Shown piece after piece: positions 1 through 12,200 of a stretch of DNA of 64,000 nucleotides. Each line of letters begins with the position of its first letter. Within the stretch, counting starts at the first letter, position 1. The notes under the pieces are model-generated. The model was not told the DNA's origin, searched no databases, and was given only the letters and a program-made list of their open reading frames with translations. The position numbers and the translations under genes were made by a program. Source of the stretch: Toxotes chatareus (taxonomy: Eukaryota > Chordata > Actinopteri > Toxotidae); NCBI GenBank assembly GCA_016801885.1, contig CM028902.1, forward strand, positions 19,015,080-19,079,079. The letters run 5' to 3'.

Positions 1-197
1 TAAATAGCCTTCCGTCCTTCCTTCCTTCCAGCTCCTTCTCATATCTTTCAGGAGGTTGTGTTGTTGGAGACTGGCGGGTCTTCTAAGTGTAAAACCAGAC
101 AAAAATCAGACCTGGCTCAATGAGTTCATTCAGGTTACTAACTGAGCTTGAACTTTCTCAGGATGCAAATGTGTGCAGCCATTGCACACAGAAATTT

Positions 198-640
198 AAA
201 GGAATAATTTCACATTTGAGAAATTATGCTAATTTGGCTTCTTGCCCAGAGTGACATGAGAAGGTTGATACCATTCAGACGTAAGAGTGGTATCATGGTT
301 GGTACCACTCTCACGTCTGTATGGTAAATATTAAGCTACACCCTATAGCTTAACTAAAAGACAAAAAAAAAACAGGAAATGGGGAAACAGCTAGCTTGGC
401 TCTGTCCAAAGGTAATAAAATCTGCCAACCAGCACCTCTGAAGCTCACTAATTAACATGTAATATATTGCAGATTTGTTTTTCTTTACCTTTGGACAGAG
501 CTAGGCCAGCTGTTAAGCTATGCTCACTGGCTGCTGCCTCTAGCTTCCTTTGTATTTCCCAAAGTTGCACAATTGTCCAGTAAATGGGCAAATTTCACAG
601 AACATTTAAAATATTTCTCTCAAACTCTCTGTTTTGGTCA
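198..640 (+). mobile_element. Teleost palindromic foldback element, copy A
   Basis: Diverged copy of a family common in fish genomes. It shows the characteristic blocks taccactctcacgtctgta, ggaaacagctagcttggctc, caccagcacctctgaagctcac-like text, and the inverted arm cctttggacagagcta. The arms are roughly inverted repeats of each other, so it is a non-autonomous DNA-transposon-like element with no coding capacity. Confidence 0.6.
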
Positions 641-2649
641 TTACTTTAGTTAATACATGTACCACAGTATGTGAGCCTGTATGTCTCTGACTCACATCCT
701 CCTCAGTCTTTCTGTGGCCCCAGGAATCCTCAAAGTTGGCTATTTCATTAATAATAAAATGAATTTTAAATTGTGAGACCATAGAACTGAGTCACTGAGT
801 TGCTCTTTTCTCCAAGCAGGATAATTTACCCTGCAGTCATGAGTGAAACCAGAGAGGCGTGGAATATGAGAGAGAATCAAACTTACTTTTCCTAGCCTAT
901 TCCTCCACTTTTTCCCAATTTTAATAGGCATTTGCCAGTTTTTTTAACGTCACAGTGATAAAAGGGAGGCAGATGACACACATGACAGACGATGCCTGTG
1001 GTGTGTCTGCCGAGTGTCCATCATCACCTTACTCAAAACACCTCGCATTCTACCATGCTAGTCCTCAGTACCTGCATCCTTACTTCACTAGCAGTGAGAA
1101 ACGCACATTTGCAAGTTAAGTTTATTTGTGCATCTTTCTTAATCACAGTTACAGTCTCACAGGGCTTCCCAACGCCCACATTATGGGAACAATGAATGCA
1201 TGCAGTGACCCCTCCAACCTTTAGACTCTCAATGAGCAAAAAAACCTCCCACTAAAACCTTGGTTTCCAATGTGAGTAGGTGTGTGAGAGAGAGTATTTG
1301 TCTGTGTATATGTGGAGAGAGAGAGTAAGGGGTGGGGGTTGCCAGAAATGCTTTTTTACAAACTTTTGATGGATTTGTTTACATGTTCTAACTTTGGAAT
1401 AAATTAGATTAAAATTTATTATGCGTTGTGCTGTTGTGTGGTGGTGTTTGACTTTCGGAATAATAGTTTGGTAATACGGTTTCAGATGAGCAGTCATGTA
1501 AATTAAGTTAAGGAGTTGATTTGAGAGGGAAGAGATAAAAAACAGACAAGCAGGGGCATGATCTGAGAGTAAAAATAAAAAGAAAGAAAGCAAGAAAGAA
1601 AAACTGTACTGATACCACAAGGAGAGGAGTCCTATTCTTGTCATGAAGTGAAACTGTAAAAGCCAGGCAATTTGGTTTTCTGCGAAGTGTAGATGTCTTC
1701 AGGCATATCACATACGTGGCATATGATAACATCCTAACAGAAGGATGAAAAAGCAAACAGACAGAAGATCCATCCCAATGACATCCCAAGAAACAACCTC
1801 TGTTTTACCTGCATGTGTGTGTGTATGTGCGTGTGCAAAGACAGAAAGGAGCACCGCAGAGAAATTGTGAGTCTGTATATGGGTGTGAAAGCTAAATTTG
1901 TTGTATACAGTATGTGGTCATATATCTTCACTAAAATAAACATAATTTATCCTAGTTTTACTTAAAAATGAAAAACAATTACTGGCTCTTCCTGGTGGTC
2001 TTTAACTGTTTTTGTAGTCCAGGAAACAGTTGCACCATTTTTGCCAATAATGACAGTGATGTGGCTTAATAGCCTCCTGATATCACTCCCATTTGTTCTG
2101 GGAGAGCTATCAGAGACAAGTGAACAAGTGCTTTAAAAACACTCAACTCAATTTATTTCCAGTGGCTGCAGTTCGAAGATAGTCAATTAAAAGAAATTAT
2201 GTGAGTCATTTATCAAGTGTAATATAACAAGAGGTTTGTGTAGAAATGTTTAAATTCTTTAAGTTATCCACCCTTTGACTTGGATTGTAATGAATAAATT
2301 ATCATTAAAATTATGGCAGAGGTTTGTTGCTGAAAACTTAAGCAGGTATGATGCCAGGTAAATATACGCTAAACTATTTCCATTTTGGTGATGTGGCCAT
2401 ATGTAGCCTGTAGTTTGAATGTTTAGATGAGAGACATATGTTATATACTAGGAAAGTGACTTTACACTACACAGCTGAACAGGATAGCTGAAGGTAGTGT
2501 GAAACTGAAACTTTTGACAACTCGTCTAATTAATAAAACAAATCAGAAAAGAACAAAATTATTTTGACTTTATAAATATTCTACATCACTGGCATACCTG
2601 GTAGCTATCATAGCTAAGGTAACTAGCTGCTGGCTGTAGCTTACTGTTA

Positions 2650-3290
2650 ATACATGAATGGTATTAATCCTCTCATTTGGCTCTCTGACAGTTAGAGGAG
2701 AAGACTGATACCACTCACATGTTTGTCTGTTAATGGAGCCAGAGCCAGGAGGCAGTTAGCTTAGCCTGGATTAGCATGAAGAATGGAAGCAGGGATAAAC
2801 AGCTGGTCACCATCTAACACCTAGTAAAAGCACAACTTATAATCTTTACATTTTTATTTGTGTGTGACTCAAACAAATGAGATACAATGTGATAATTAGT
2901 CAGCTTTAGAGGTGTTGGTAGGCAGAGCCAAGCGAGCTGTTTCCCCTTGCTTTCAGTCTCTCAATGAAGCTAAGCTAAGCTAATAGCTTCCTCACTTCAG
3001 CTCCATACACAAGGGACAGACATGACATTGGTATTATGTGATTCTCTCACATAATCCTTGGCAAGAAAGTCAATTTTATTTACCAAAATACTCAAAATTC
3101 TTAAGTATTCAAATTTCTTGCAAAAGGCCAAATTTCACTGAACATTTAAAACATTTCTCCTATACCTTGTTTTTTAGACCTGACTCTGGTTTCATATTTA
3201 GTGCATAGGCTTGAGAGTGTTATCAATCTTCTCAAATCCTTGCAAGACTCTTAACAAAATGTCAAACTATTCTTTTGAGTGCTCTAAATG
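2650..3290 (+). mobile_element. Teleost palindromic foldback element, copy B (composite)
   Basis: Contains gataccactcacatgtttgt, cagttagcttagcctg, the inverted arm caatgaagctaagctaagct and an end-like block gttatcaatcttctcaaatc…aaaatgtcaaactattctttt. Two end-like blocks (near 3020-3060 and 3211-3285) suggest nested or rearranged copies. A stretch near 3128-3160 matches one following copy A (about 590-625). Confidence 0.55.
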
Positions 3291-4471
3291 TTCTCATTAA
3301 AAAGTAAACACCGTTGAAAGAGTCATAAAATGCCTTGTTCGAAGTGATTTTTTTGTGCCATTTCAGTGACTGATGAGCAAGTGCTTTTTTGGGGTGGAGT
3401 TAAGCTCCTGTTGCATTAGCACAAGCGATGAGTTGTGACCTTTTTTTCAGTCATCAAAAAACCATCCAACCATCCAACCATCAGAACAGCTAAAAGCATA
3501 TTTATTACCTGATGTGAATCTTTATTGCTCATATGAGGATGCATTATCACCATAACTCTTTTTGGAATTATGATCCATGAGAGTTATGCTCACTCATGTA
3601 AAATGTTATGCATATACTGTTGCATATCATATCAGTGTCTGTTAAGATATTGAGTATAGGGATGGAAAAAAGCCTTAGTCTGTGTAATCTATCATGGAAG
3701 GTTAGATTGCCCCATTCAGATTGAACCACTCTGGGCCATATGTTACTGCAGGAGCTCCATTTACAAATGCCATGCCTATAAATCCCACTAGGACTATATC
3801 CAGTGAAATGAGATGCCATATAGGCAATAGATGCTACAATATGCCAAAATCCATTGCACTGGAATCACTGGGATTCTGGGGAGAAAAAAAAGCAAAATCA
3901 AAAGCAAAAAAGTAACTGGATGAAGTCGAGTTTCTGGTAACCCGTTTGCCTGTGGGACTTTTAATCCCAACTTTAATCTAGATTACATCCACATCTGGTA
4001 TGTCCCTGCGTGCCTCCACATGCTTCTTGGACCACTCTTCTCGGAAACAGGAGATTGACCCCACCCATTTTGGAGGCCACCCCAGGATTTGACAGCGGAT
4101 GAGAGGATTGGTTTGTCCCAGACCTGAAGACGTAAATTTAAGCAGAGCTTTAGTTGCACAGCATTATGTAGATCCCTGTCTACAAACTGAAGATTTGTAG
4201 AGACGTGGCACTCTTCCAGAGCGGTGTAATTGTGCACATGAAAACAAGGAGGTGATGTAAGAAGGGGATTGCCACAGAATTGTTGTTTACAGGATATTTA
4301 TGTGTGTGTGTATGGCTTAGACAGCTGTTTCTGTTTCTTCGTCTCTCTGAAATGTTCAGCAGCAGGACTCTGATTGAGCATCCTGGCCAAAGAGATTAGA
4401 CTGTCATACCCAGAACAAACCAAAAAACTACATCCCAGAAAATGGATTTCTCTCAGATTACCACAAGAGCT

Positions 4472-5324
4472 TTTATTTGAGCATTGCAAAGTACATTTCA
4501 TGGTTGTTAGCGCTCATTCTCTCTCACTCACAAACGCTCAAATACGCTGTCTTACCCTCCACCCTTTCATGTCCTCATCAGCTGATTAAAAAAAAAAAAA
4601 GAAAAAATAGTTTGGACCATAAATTCTGCAATATCTTCACCTAGTTTACCTGGAGTTCATAGACGCTGATGGAGACACATTCACCTCTTTAAGCCCAAGC
4701 ATACAAACATACGTGAGAGAGAGATGGATACACATCTTATATGAGCCAAAACTATCAGTTTGTTTATATTTCTTCTCAGAACATGGCTTCAGGCTTCTCA
4801 AAAATAAACCAAGAGAGAAGCACTTCTTCGAATTCATGGCAGAATAGTAGAATATATAGTATGAGATGCATTTTCAGGTCATACTGTAGGCAACATACTA
4901 AAAAGTAATAAGAATAAAACTTATTGTTGCAGTTGGGCTTATAAGTATTTTCACAGTGGAAGGAAAAACAACTTTGGACTGAATATTGCATGTTTTTGGA
5001 AGCAGCCAGTTACTAATATTGCTGCAGAGGCTTTCTGGCCGGACAAACTGGACCGTCCAATTTAAAGGGCTTTAAGTCTTTCTGTTTCTGTGCCATCATA
5101 AGTGTGCACATTTGTAGTCCTTATCAACAGATTGAAGAGCAAAGGAAATGCTGTTTGTTTAATCTCCCTTTATCCAATGCAACGCAGATGCTTCACAACC
5201 ACATGGGGAGTGAGGCCTTTGGAGCAATAGTCATTTGCAGTACTTTTACAGTATGCAAGACAGAGATTAAGGGACTCATATGTTCTTGGAAGTTTTGGAT
5301 TGAGTCAGTCAGTGGGAGTACTGC
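4472..5324 (-). other. Probable 3' UTR of the kcng2-like gene
   Basis: Non-coding sequence directly after the stop at 5325. The nearest poly(A)-type hexamers on the minus strand are a variant ATTAAA at 5163-5158 (about 160 nt after the stop) and the first canonical AATAAA at 4477-4472 (about 850 nt). Which one is used, or whether the UTR runs further, cannot be told from sequence. Confidence 0.35.
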
Positions 5325-6203
5325 TCAGAAAGCTGCTGCTGGAAGGCTGTGGTTATTATTTCCTGCAGCTTCACCACTTTTCCCCAGCAGAGCGAGAGAC
5401 TCCAGAGAGTGAACACTATCCTTGTCTAGACGTAATCCCAGTCCAGGTGGAGCTGAGTCCTCCCCCACTCCTTCACCTCCTGCCTCTTGAAGCTCCCCGG
5501 TGGCAGCAGCTGCGGCAGCGGCTGCGCACTCTTCTTTGAACAATCGGTCATGCTCCATTTTGAGCTCTTGGTAGGAGCGGGAGAACATGTGGAAGATGGA
5601 GGTAGCAGGGAAGGCCATGATGAGGATCCCACTGAGGATACTGCTCAGCGCCACAACCTGTCCTGGAATGGACCTTGGTACCATGTCACCATAGCCTACG
5701 GTTGTCATGGAGATAATGGCCCACCAGTAGGAAGCAGGGATGCTGCTGAAGTCATGGGTACCTGTGAGCTCACTCTCAGCCAAGTGGACCAGCGGGGAGA
5801 AGAGGGTGACGGCCACGCAGAGGAAAAGCAAAAGGAGGCCAAACTCCCGGGTGCTGCGCCTGACTGTCAGCCCAAGCGTCTGCAGGCCAAGAGAATGGCG
5901 AGCCAGCCGCATCACATAGAGAATTCTCAGTGCCCGCAAGATCCTCAACACCAGGCCCAGCTTGTCCAAATAGCCCTTACCTCCTCCTGGCCTCTCGTGC
6001 TCCAGGGCTGGGTCCTCCTCTGTCACCACCAGGGACACGTAGTAGGGGAGGATGGCCATGGCATCGATGATATTGAGTGGCCCACGGAGGAAGTCCAGCT
6101 TGCTGCGGGCCTGAATGAACCGCAGGATGAACTCCAGGGAGAACCAGGCTACACACACCGTCTCTATGATGAACATGTTGTAGCACTTGGAGGAACACTC
6201 ACC
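5325..6203 (-). CDS. kcng2: kcng2-like coding exon 3 (residues 251-542; S2 to C-terminus)
   Basis: This 879-base terminal coding exon starts after acceptor cacctcag|GGT (6204/6203) with GECSSKCYNMF and carries S2-S6, the voltage sensor, the pore with TVGYG and the cytoplasmic tail. The Kv6 family places an intron at this same point in the S1-S2 linker, which supports the boundary; open frame upstream of 6203 is intronic. The tail (about residues 459-542) is less conserved, with an eight-alanine run at 477-484 and a Gly/Glu-rich stretch before the end …SLPAAAF. The long plus-strand open frame opposite this exon is an antisense shadow. Confidence 0.96.
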   Translation of the reverse strand, partial: GECSSKCYNMFIIETVCVAWFSLEFILRFIQARSKLDFLRGPLNIIDAMAILPYYVSLVVTEEDPALEHERPGGGKGYLDKLGLVLRILRALRILYVMRLARHSLGLQTLGLTVRRSTREFGLLLLFLCVAVTLFSPLVHLAESELTGTHDFSSIPASYWWAIISMTTVGYGDMVPRSIPGQVVALSSILSGILIMAFPATSIFHMFSRSYQELKMEHDRLFKEECAAAAAAAATGELQEAGGEGVGEDSAPPGLGLRLDKDSVHSLESLALLGKSGEAAGNNNHSLPAAAF

Positions 6204-9200
6204 CTGAGGTGGAGAGGGAAGGCAGGGGGTTGGAGGAGTGGAGAGACATAGAAATTGAGGATGAGATGAGAGGAGCAGGGTTTTGACAGGAAGCAAGACG
6301 GATGGGGAAGAAGACATGGGGAGATGGGGCAAAGACAAAAATCCTGAGGTCAGATAATCACCCTTGATAATCATTAATAAATCATGAGCTACAGTCACTC
6401 AGTATGCTGCTACTGTAGCAGAACTGATAGATAATACAGTGACAAAATCAATCAATTATTTCATTAGGGCAAGTTTCAAAGATTAATATGGCACTCTGTG
6501 AGAGCTGTGACAGAAAGCAATCGGGCTTGCATGCCCTCTAACTACAGTATCAAGGAAGAGCTATATAATAAATATATAATAAAAAACCCTGTGTGATAAT
6601 ACAGAGGAGATTCTAGAGAAGAAAACCCTGCTGTTAACTGACCCTCCTCTTCAAAGCTTTGCCATCACAGAACTCTCACTCACATTTTTTAAAACAAATT
6701 TGCCTTTATTCCACCTCCTCACACTCCAGAATATTTAAATATAAACACTTAATCTACTATTAAGTTTTTTTTTTTTTTTTCATAAATAGCTGTCCAAATT
6801 AAAAGACAAAGTGTGTTGCTACTATGTTTTCTTTAATAATCTGGTGCCTAAATCAGCAGCACATCATTTGTCAATGACTTTGAAAACCATTACAAATCAC
6901 TGTTCCTACAATAAAACCATTTTCTGATCTGACACCACTATGGTTATGCTGAAAACAAAAATGACTAAGTTAGGGAAACATTGCGGGTTGGTTTCGCTGT
7001 ATTCGTTAAAATAATATATTTTTGGTACATTTGGTTGACACACACACACATCCACCCCATCCACGTTCCTTCTGTGGACTTTTGGTTTTACAGCATCATT
7101 CTACTTCCTCCTTTGCTCCTGCTGGAGAGGAGTCATAAGGGCCACTAGAGGTCTTCATCACTTGGAGGTAAACATATTTTATTATTGGGCTTTTGCTGAA
7201 ACAAATGATACTGTCATTTTTCTTTGGAGGACAGCCTCCTCAGGCAACACCCTGTTCTCCATGTTCCCAGTACTCCTGGACTTTCTGGCTGCAGCCACTA
7301 ACAAAGATGCTGGTGAGTAATGAACAGACTCAAGGTCTCAAAACATCCCTTCAGCAAAATAGTGTGAAACAGACAATACATCTGAATATCAGTGCAGAAA
7401 GCATGTTTCTCAGGCAGGTTGAGAATGTTTTTTTTTTTTTTTACATCTTTTATGCATTTAAGTAAAACTACAACATCATTCTTTATGTGATTAAAAAAAA
7501 TAACATTATAAGTGTGAATATGAGTCCACATGGTCTTATTTTTATCATTAAGGTGGACATTGTGTTCCCTAAGTCTCTTTCTTTCATTAGCTTCTTGGCG
7601 TTTTCTACACGTTTCTCATTGTTCACTCTCAACATTTATCTCTGCTCACACTCTGTCTCATCTATTTTCCTTCCCTCTCATCCTTCTTTTCTCTCTCCCA
7701 CCCTCTCCTTTCTCCTCCTGACTCTGGCTCCACGTTCTCATCACTCATTCTGTTTCCTCCTCCACCACCCTCTCAGGACCCCCTCCTTCTCATCCTTCAT
7801 TCGCTATTTGCCCCTCCCACTGCTCTCTTTCTGCTTTATATCCTTCATTCATTCAGTGCTTCTCTAAAAGAAACTCCCTCCACTGTTTCTCCATGCATGA
7901 TGCATCCTTCACATTCCCATTCCTCTTGCTCTCATTTATCATTTGCGTCCTCTCTGCCTTTCTCACTGATTCTCATCCCACTGTGACTCTTAGCCTTTTC
8001 CCTTCATTCCTACAGTGACGCGTATCTGCATAATATGTAGTATTGTTGTGTATACAGTGCTCTTATTGATGTTTTGACTTTAGAAAATGTCCTTTCATAC
8101 ATGCACTCTGAAACCATTTACTTTTCTAAAACATTGTGCCACAACACTTTTATCCCATTAACAAACAGTTCTCCCCTCTTGCCTGCCTCCCCCCTTTAAA
8201 CTGTGATCAAAGACTACTCCACTGATGTATTATTATTTTCCTCCCTGTCAAAAAATAGCACGTACCTTGCTCACAACACAACCTGACGACCTATTGACAT
8301 AAGCCAAAACAAAGGGTTGGTGTGCTAGTAGCAGCTGATGAAGCCTCGAGCTGCTAGCCTGAAGTAGAGATGATCCACACCCCAACTGTAGAAGCAGTAT
8401 TCCCCAGAACCTGTCAACACACTATATATATGACTTCCCATTTAGGTACTGCTACTGAGCAACAGTAGCATTCGTTTGAGCCTCCACCCAATTATAAATC
8501 TTTTTATAATACTGCTGTCAACATACTTGTGAGGGAAATGCCGGGTTCTTGAATGTTTGAAAACTGAAGCTACACGATGTTTAGACTGAGAGAATCATTC
8601 AAACCCAAGGCTCTGTGTTTTCTATGGCTGCAACAGTCCATCAAATGGAAATATTCTAGATGCGTGTGTTGTGCTTCATTTTATGCACATTTCCCGAGTA
8701 TTTAGTCTGACATATTTGGTATCCTTGGAAACAGTGGGATTTATAGTAGTATTTTTAATTACAGTTCTGTGAACTTGAGCAATGTTTGAGATTGTAATGA
8801 CTGGCACACCAGTGGGCTGCTACTTGTTAAGAGGCAAAACCTCAACACCTGTATCATAGCAGCAAATATACAAAGTGATTTGTTTGTGGCTAAATTTTTG
8901 TCAGTGCTTCAAGCCCAAGCTCTGCTTCATTTCAGCTTCTCCATCATTCTAATTGCACCAAATGGCTTTCTAAATTATAGGAATGCTTTGTGATTTGCTG
9001 ATTTACAAAATCCTGCAAAATGTTTCATGAGCGAGCACCAATTCAAACTTAATTCAAATTTACGAAGTCTATTACAGCATACCCATTCAAAAATTAACTC
9101 TTGTAAATAGCACCGAGGTCCCTACTCACTATGTTTGCAAATGCAAAAAGAAAAACATGCAAAAATAATCCTGGCTTGAGTGTATGCCTACAGAAAATTT

Positions 9201-12200
9201 TTACCGCAATGCTACATTAAAAACACAGTATTACGTGTTTTGAGGTGTGCTGCTGATCAACTGACATATGAATTTAAGTCCAATATTCATGCCCCTTTCT
9301 TCTCTGTAGCAGCTAAATGCTCCACTGCTCACCAGCTAGTTGCTGTCTTGACATGTCTGCTGTTTAGTGCTGAGCAGGTGACATACAGTGGGCTTATTAG
9401 AGCTTTTTCACTGAAAACAACTGCCAGCTGCAGCTGGAAGATGGGTTGATAACAGGAGTCTGCAGAGACCAAAACAATGACCCAAAAAAGGTTAAAAAAT
9501 TCAGCTGTGCCAAGGGAAGCTGCAGTGTCAGATAACAATTGACTATGAGTTGCTCACAATGAGCAACACCATTCACACGTTAAAGCATCTTAAACTATTG
9601 CATGTAGATCCAGAGCAGCAGTGCAGCAACTGTCAGTGCAGCAGCCCACACAGTGAAAAGTGGCGACACAATGGCTTAATCCGAACAACCCATGATTTCT
9701 CCAGAGGTCTGAACTGACTGGGGGATATTTGTTTCTCAAGCAGAGGACATTTACAAAAAGGAGAAGACACATTGGTTCTCCTTGACAATTACCACTTCAA
9801 TCTTTAACTTATTATAAATCTTTACACCTTTCCTCCTCCTCCTCCTTCTCTATCTTGACTGAATTCCTCCTGTTTTTTCTGTCTGATGTCCAGTTCTGAT
9901 GAGATTTTTCCGCTGTCTGTCTGTCCTGTATCAATATTTCAGACATTTTCTTTCCACATCTCACATATTATGTCTCTCATGTGCACTCTCTACCTCTCCT
10001 TTATTCCCCTCCTCACTGCTCTCTCTCTCTCGTGCTGACATTATGCCCATCAGGGCTTTGCGACACCGTTCCCACCCTCTGCGTGATAGGCCATTTGTTA
10101 CAGCTAGAAGCTTTCTACTTCGGTCTCTCTCTCTCTTTCAAAAACATGCATAGATACACACCATCAAACACACAATACCTCCCGCAATAACCACTATCTC
10201 CCTGACCTTATCTCCTCTGTACGACTCTCTCTGGAACTCGTCAGTGACAGCTCATTTCAAGACAGAAACAGCAGCTGTCTCAGACGGGGTTTGGCATTAT
10301 CGTCCGCATTAACACATCTCAATGTCAAACTAAGACAAAGGCCGCAGTGAGAGTGCAAGTCATTGCATAAGGCATTTTAGGGGCAGGGTGATTTGAAGTC
10401 ACAACATGGGAAACTGCTATAATTTTTACAGCATTTCCTTTTGTTCCAAATGTTGTTTGTTACCTTGAATTTCTAGGAGAAAAAAGTTGTTACAGAATTC
10501 AGCAGAAAGGAAAGTGGCCCGGCTACAAAAATACAGAAGCAAAAGGCTTTCCATAAGCCCACACAATTTAACAAGCTGTTAAAAAAAAAAAAATCTAAAA
10601 AAAATATTAAGTGAAGGACACATAGAACAATATACACACAAAAAAAGAGGACAAAAATGTGTATCAGATTTTTACAATGGCTGGCCACTAGTTCTGAATA
10701 AACATCAGAACATATCCTCCTACAATTGTTTAAAGGGCTTTTAATTCTAAATCTTTTTTTCTCATATGCAGAAAAATAGATTTTACAGTAGACTTGACAC
10801 TTGAAAATTCTGGATTTAGACAGATGAACAACACTGATTTTTTATGATATTGTGTAACAGCTGTCATCAAAATCTGGACAGCTTTACTTTGGTTCAGTGG
10901 ATCTCATGCACTGGTCTGTTGCAAATGGAAAATATTACACAGGTTGTAATATGATTTTATGTCATTCTTCTGAAATGCTCAAATGTTAAAAAAAAAAAAA
11001 AAATGTTAAGAGGCTAGTAAAGAAAATTGATGCACAATTTGTAGCTAACCAACAGATATATATCTTGACGATGTTGCTGAGTCCAAAACAGAGAAAGCAT
11101 ACCCTTTTTAGCTGTGTGCCAAAATCCACTTTTATTCACCACTGGTGTGTTGCAGTATAACTGCTGTATAAAAGACGCATGAGGTGTTCACTGTATGAAC
11201 ATACTGTATTTTCGAGATCCCTAACTTAAATGTTATATGACTAGTGCTAACATGTTCTTGGCTAGCTAGGGGTTTGCAGTCAGCTCTCCTGGTGCAGTAG
11301 TTCAACAACTACCCTTGCAAGTAATCATTACATCACCAAGTCTCCAGTACTACCTATTCCCCAAAGACACGTGGGTGAATTTCGCTGTCCTACTCTCTGG
11401 TATTAGGGCCTTAACTTAAAGGAGAAAGAAGAAGAAAATCCCAGAAATTTTGATCTATGTCATGTGAGCATTTTCTCCCAGCACCCAAAGAGGAGATATC
11501 TTGAAAGGGAAACTAGCATTCTCACTGAAGCTGAAGTTTATGACACTTAACATTTAACCACACAAAAAAGGGTGGAAAATAGTGGATTTGAGGCAATTTA
11601 AGCTGAAAATGAGAATGACTGAAATTCAAAATCTTTATGCAACATTTGGCATTTTTATTCTCGGGAGTAGAAAAAAGACAAGCAGCTAAATGCAGCGTGG
11701 GACTGAGGGTATACTGATAATGGCTTTAGAAGAAAAGGCTTAAATAAGGCTTGATATTTAAGAATATACAGACAAAAGCAAAATGCACTGTCTGTATCTT
11801 ATGTTGACAAGCAAATGTTTGGCTTTACCTCTGTGTTGCTTAACGGTTTTCAGTCATTTCTCTGATTAAACTCGCTTAAATGTTCTTTCCTCTTCATGAA
11901 GACACAGTGTGTTTCATTCTATTTCTTGATTAGGATTGAAGGTAAGCACATAGTTTGTATAAAAATCATTATCATTCAAGCATGACTACCACTGGCTGCA
12001 TCTTGCTGCTTTGCCAGCACCAGTTGAGTTTTACATTCTTAATGACAGCCTTGCATCTACCCTCTGCCAGTGACCCATCACTGTGCAGTGAGACAGCTGC
12101 TAGATCCTTCAGCAGTGAGGTTACTCAGTGTACCACGGGTTTGAAGTGTAAATGTGTCTCTTTATTGTTGGACAAGAGAAAGCTTCTATAGCACTGAATT

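Larger units (their letters stand above)
1..4471. other. Non-coding flank left of the channel gene
   Basis: No credible coding exon was found. It contains two foldback-repeat copies (198-640 and 2650-3290). The short open frames at 3568-3915 and 3983-4237 resemble nothing I know. The far left begins with a small TTCC-type run (about 9-29). Confidence 0.5.

Noticed and set aside
3568..4237. Cluster of short open frames on both strands
   Set aside because: I looked for a retroelement or host-gene exon here and could not match any translation to a family.
5487..6251. 254-codon plus-strand open frame
   Set aside because: It lies exactly opposite coding exon 3 of the channel and reflects that exon's codon composition; its translation matches no known protein.
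6204..6398. Upstream extension of the exon 3 frame to an ATG at 6398
   Set aside because: A strong acceptor at 6204 and the Kv6 intron position show that this is intron sequence, and the Pro/Ser-rich translation is not channel-like.
7487..7867. 126-codon open frame rich in Ser/Leu/Phe
   Set aside because: Translation of a CT-rich tract inside the channel intron, not a gene.
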